In this document: positions 7,725 through 11,448 of the stretch, piece after piece
Position numbering within the stretch: the first letter of the stretch is position 1
Layout: each line of letters opens with the position of its first letter
Assembly (NCBI GenBank): GCA_030147425.1
Contig: JASKZW010000079.1
Span: 1 to 11,448 of the forward strand
Direction of reading: 5' to 3'
Source of the DNA: Tissierellales bacterium
Lineage (GTDB): Bacteria; Bacillota_A; Clostridia; Tissierellales; JASKZW01
Length of the DNA stretch: 11,448 nucleotides
Translations under genes and position numbers: made by a program
The notes under the pieces: model-generated
Database searches by the model: none
What the model was told of the DNA's origin: nothing
The model's input: the letters and a program-made list of their open reading frames with translations, nothing else

Positions 7725-8972
7725 TTATTCTAAAAATTTATTTGATTTCTCAACTGCTTCGTCTAAGTGTTTTTGAACTTCTTCACTTTCATATATTGCT
7801 TCTATTGCATAACTTAAGTTTTCTTGTATCTCTTTCCAGTTCTTATTTAATAAATAAGCTGGTGTATTTTCTTCTGCTCTTTCTAACATTGAGTAGAAAG
7901 GTTTCATGTGTTCATCTTCTTTTATGTTGTTTTTCTCAACATAACTTTGTCTTACTGGTAAGTCTGTTTTTCTTATATCCATAGCTGTTTCTGATATAAA
8001 GAATTTAGCAAACTCCCATGCTTCTTCCGGGTGCTTTGAGTCTTTAGCAATTGAAACTGCAGTAACATTTATTACACTCTTTGAATCTGTATTAGCAAAT
8101 GCAGGTAACTCAACTACTCCTACATTAACTCCAGCTTCTTTAAAGCTTTCTAATGGCCAAATTCCACTTTCAATCATAGCTAATTTTCCTGATTTAAATA
8201 AATCTCCTGCTCCTTGAGAAGCTTCAGTTCCATAAACATAAGCTGTTTGATCTTTTTTCATTTGTAAGAAAGTCTCAAATACTTCTGCTGTTTTTTCACC
8301 ATTCATGTATCCTTCTAATTCTTTTCCATCAGGACTTATAAATGCTGAATCATTACTCCATATAAATTGCTCAAAGTCATATGGGTCTGGATTAGTGTTA
8401 AAGCTAAATCCATATTGCTTTGAATCTTTATCTGTTAGCTTTTCAGCTATTTCTAAAAACTCATCCCATGTCCAACCATCCTCTGGATAGTCTACTCCTG
8501 CTTCATCAAATAAATCTTTGTTGTAATAAATAACGTGTGTTGTAAATCCTGCTGGTAAACCATAAACTTCATCATTTACTGTACAATAGTTAAATAGACC
8601 TGGGTAAATGTCCTCTAAGTTTAAATCTTCATCACTGTCTAATAACTCGCCTAAAGGCATTAATGAATCATGATAAGTAGGGAAGTCCCACATATAAACA
8701 ACATCTGCTGGGTTTTTTGCTCCAAAAGATGCTGCTATTTTCTGGTCGAATCCGTCACCATAAGCTTCTACTTGTACTTTTATATCTGGGTTTTCAGCTT
8801 CAAACTTTTTAGCTAAATCCTGTTGGATTTTCAGTTTGTCACCTGTGTCCCAAGTAGCAAATCTTATAGTAGTCTTACCGTCATCTGCACTTTCCTTACT
8901 TCCACATCCTGACAAAATACCTAAACTTAACACTAAAACTAATGCTAAACTAATAAATCTTTTCTTATTCAT
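7725..8972 (-). CDS. Extracellular sugar-binding lipoprotein of the CUT1 ABC importer
   Basis: This 415-residue solute-binding protein is anchored to the outer face of the membrane and delivers the sugar to the permease pair. A basic-then-hydrophobic signal peptide (MNKKRF, then a Leu/Val-rich core) ends in the lipobox LSGC, with C23 the lipidated residue. A Ser/Asp-rich linker leads into the mature domain, which opens with IRFATWDTGDKLKIQ and FEAENPDIKVQVE, the usual cluster-1 sugar-binding pattern. Further typical stretches are GLPAGFTTHVIYYNKDLFDE and HPEEAWEFAKFFIS. The ATG at 8972 has a perfect AGGAGG site six bases upstream. The leader between lacZ and this gene is 46 bases and contains a large palindrome. 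Ligand is inferred from lacZ and the gal genes to be lactose or another galactoside. Other oligosaccharides are possible, since these proteins diverge in specificity. Confidence 0.95.
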   Translation of the reverse strand: MNKKRFISLALVLVLSLGILSGCGSKESADDGKTTIRFATWDTGDKLKIQQDLAKKFEAENPDIKVQVEAYGDGFDQKIAASFGAKNPADVVYMWDFPTYHDSLMPLGELLDSDEDLNLEDIYPGLFNYCTVNDEVYGLPAGFTTHVIYYNKDLFDEAGVDYPEDGWTWDEFLEIAEKLTDKDSKQYGFSFNTNPDPYDFEQFIWSNDSAFISPDGKELEGYMNGEKTAEVFETFLQMKKDQTAYVYGTEASQGAGDLFKSGKLAMIESGIWPLESFKEAGVNVGVVELPAFANTDSKSVINVTAVSIAKDSKHPEEAWEFAKFFISETAMDIRKTDLPVRQSYVEKNNIKEDEHMKPFYSMLERAEENTPAYLLNKNWKEIQENLSYAIEAIYESEEVQKHLDEAVEKSNKFLE

Positions 8973-8997
8973 CTTGATCCTCCTAATATTTATTTAA

Positions 8998-11448
<2,451 letters not shown>

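Noticed and set aside
775..8490. Several plus-strand open frames of 60-95 codons (for example 775-963, 2915-3199, 5462-5722, 7742-7984)
   Set aside because: Each lies entirely opposite a well-recognised minus-strand gene, or nearly so, has low-complexity composition and no recognisable domain; they are antisense shadows.

Overview
The window holds one compact, unidirectional gene cluster, entirely on the minus strand, for importing a galactoside (most simply lactose), cleaving it and passing the galactose into the Leloir pathway. The DNA is AT-rich, with GC by eye around one third. Ribosome binding sites are strong and purine-rich, the binding protein is a lipoprotein, and the regulator is LacI-type. 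Together with the Gram-positive class II galactose-1-phosphate uridylyltransferase, these point to a low-GC Bacillota, probably an anaerobic member of the Clostridia or Tissierellia. Genus and species cannot be set from the sequence alone.

In transcription order (right to left) the genes are: lacZ, a GH2 beta-galactosidase whose 5' end lies beyond the right edge; a CUT1 ABC sugar-binding lipoprotein; its MalF-like and MalG-like permeases; a LacI-family regulator; an MsmK/UgpC-type ATPase; galK; galT; galE; and galM, which is cut by the left edge. Every intergenic gap is under 50 bases and most are under 20. The galT/galE pair overlaps by 13 bases, and galE/galM and lacI/ATPase are separated by 1 to 2 bases. 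No promoter or factor-independent terminator could be supported inside the window. The start of the transcription unit is presumably off the right edge, and its end lies past galM off the left edge.

The genes form an almost complete route. The ABC system (binding protein, two permeases, dedicated ATPase) brings the sugar in without phosphorylating it. LacZ releases beta-galactose, GalM converts it to the alpha anomer, and GalK phosphorylates it. GalT swaps it onto UDP-glucose, releasing glucose-1-phosphate, and GalE regenerates UDP-glucose. The LacI-type protein in the middle is the likely local repressor, so it would be co-transcribed with the genes it controls.

Most of the window is ordinary, well-known biochemistry, and I found no undescribed system. 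The one non-coding element that stands out is a perfect 32-bp palindrome (8998-9029) spanning the lacZ stop codon, just ahead of the binding-protein ribosome binding site. A second is an 11-bp hairpin with a GAAA loop inside the 3' end of galT. There is no stretch over 300 bases without a gene.
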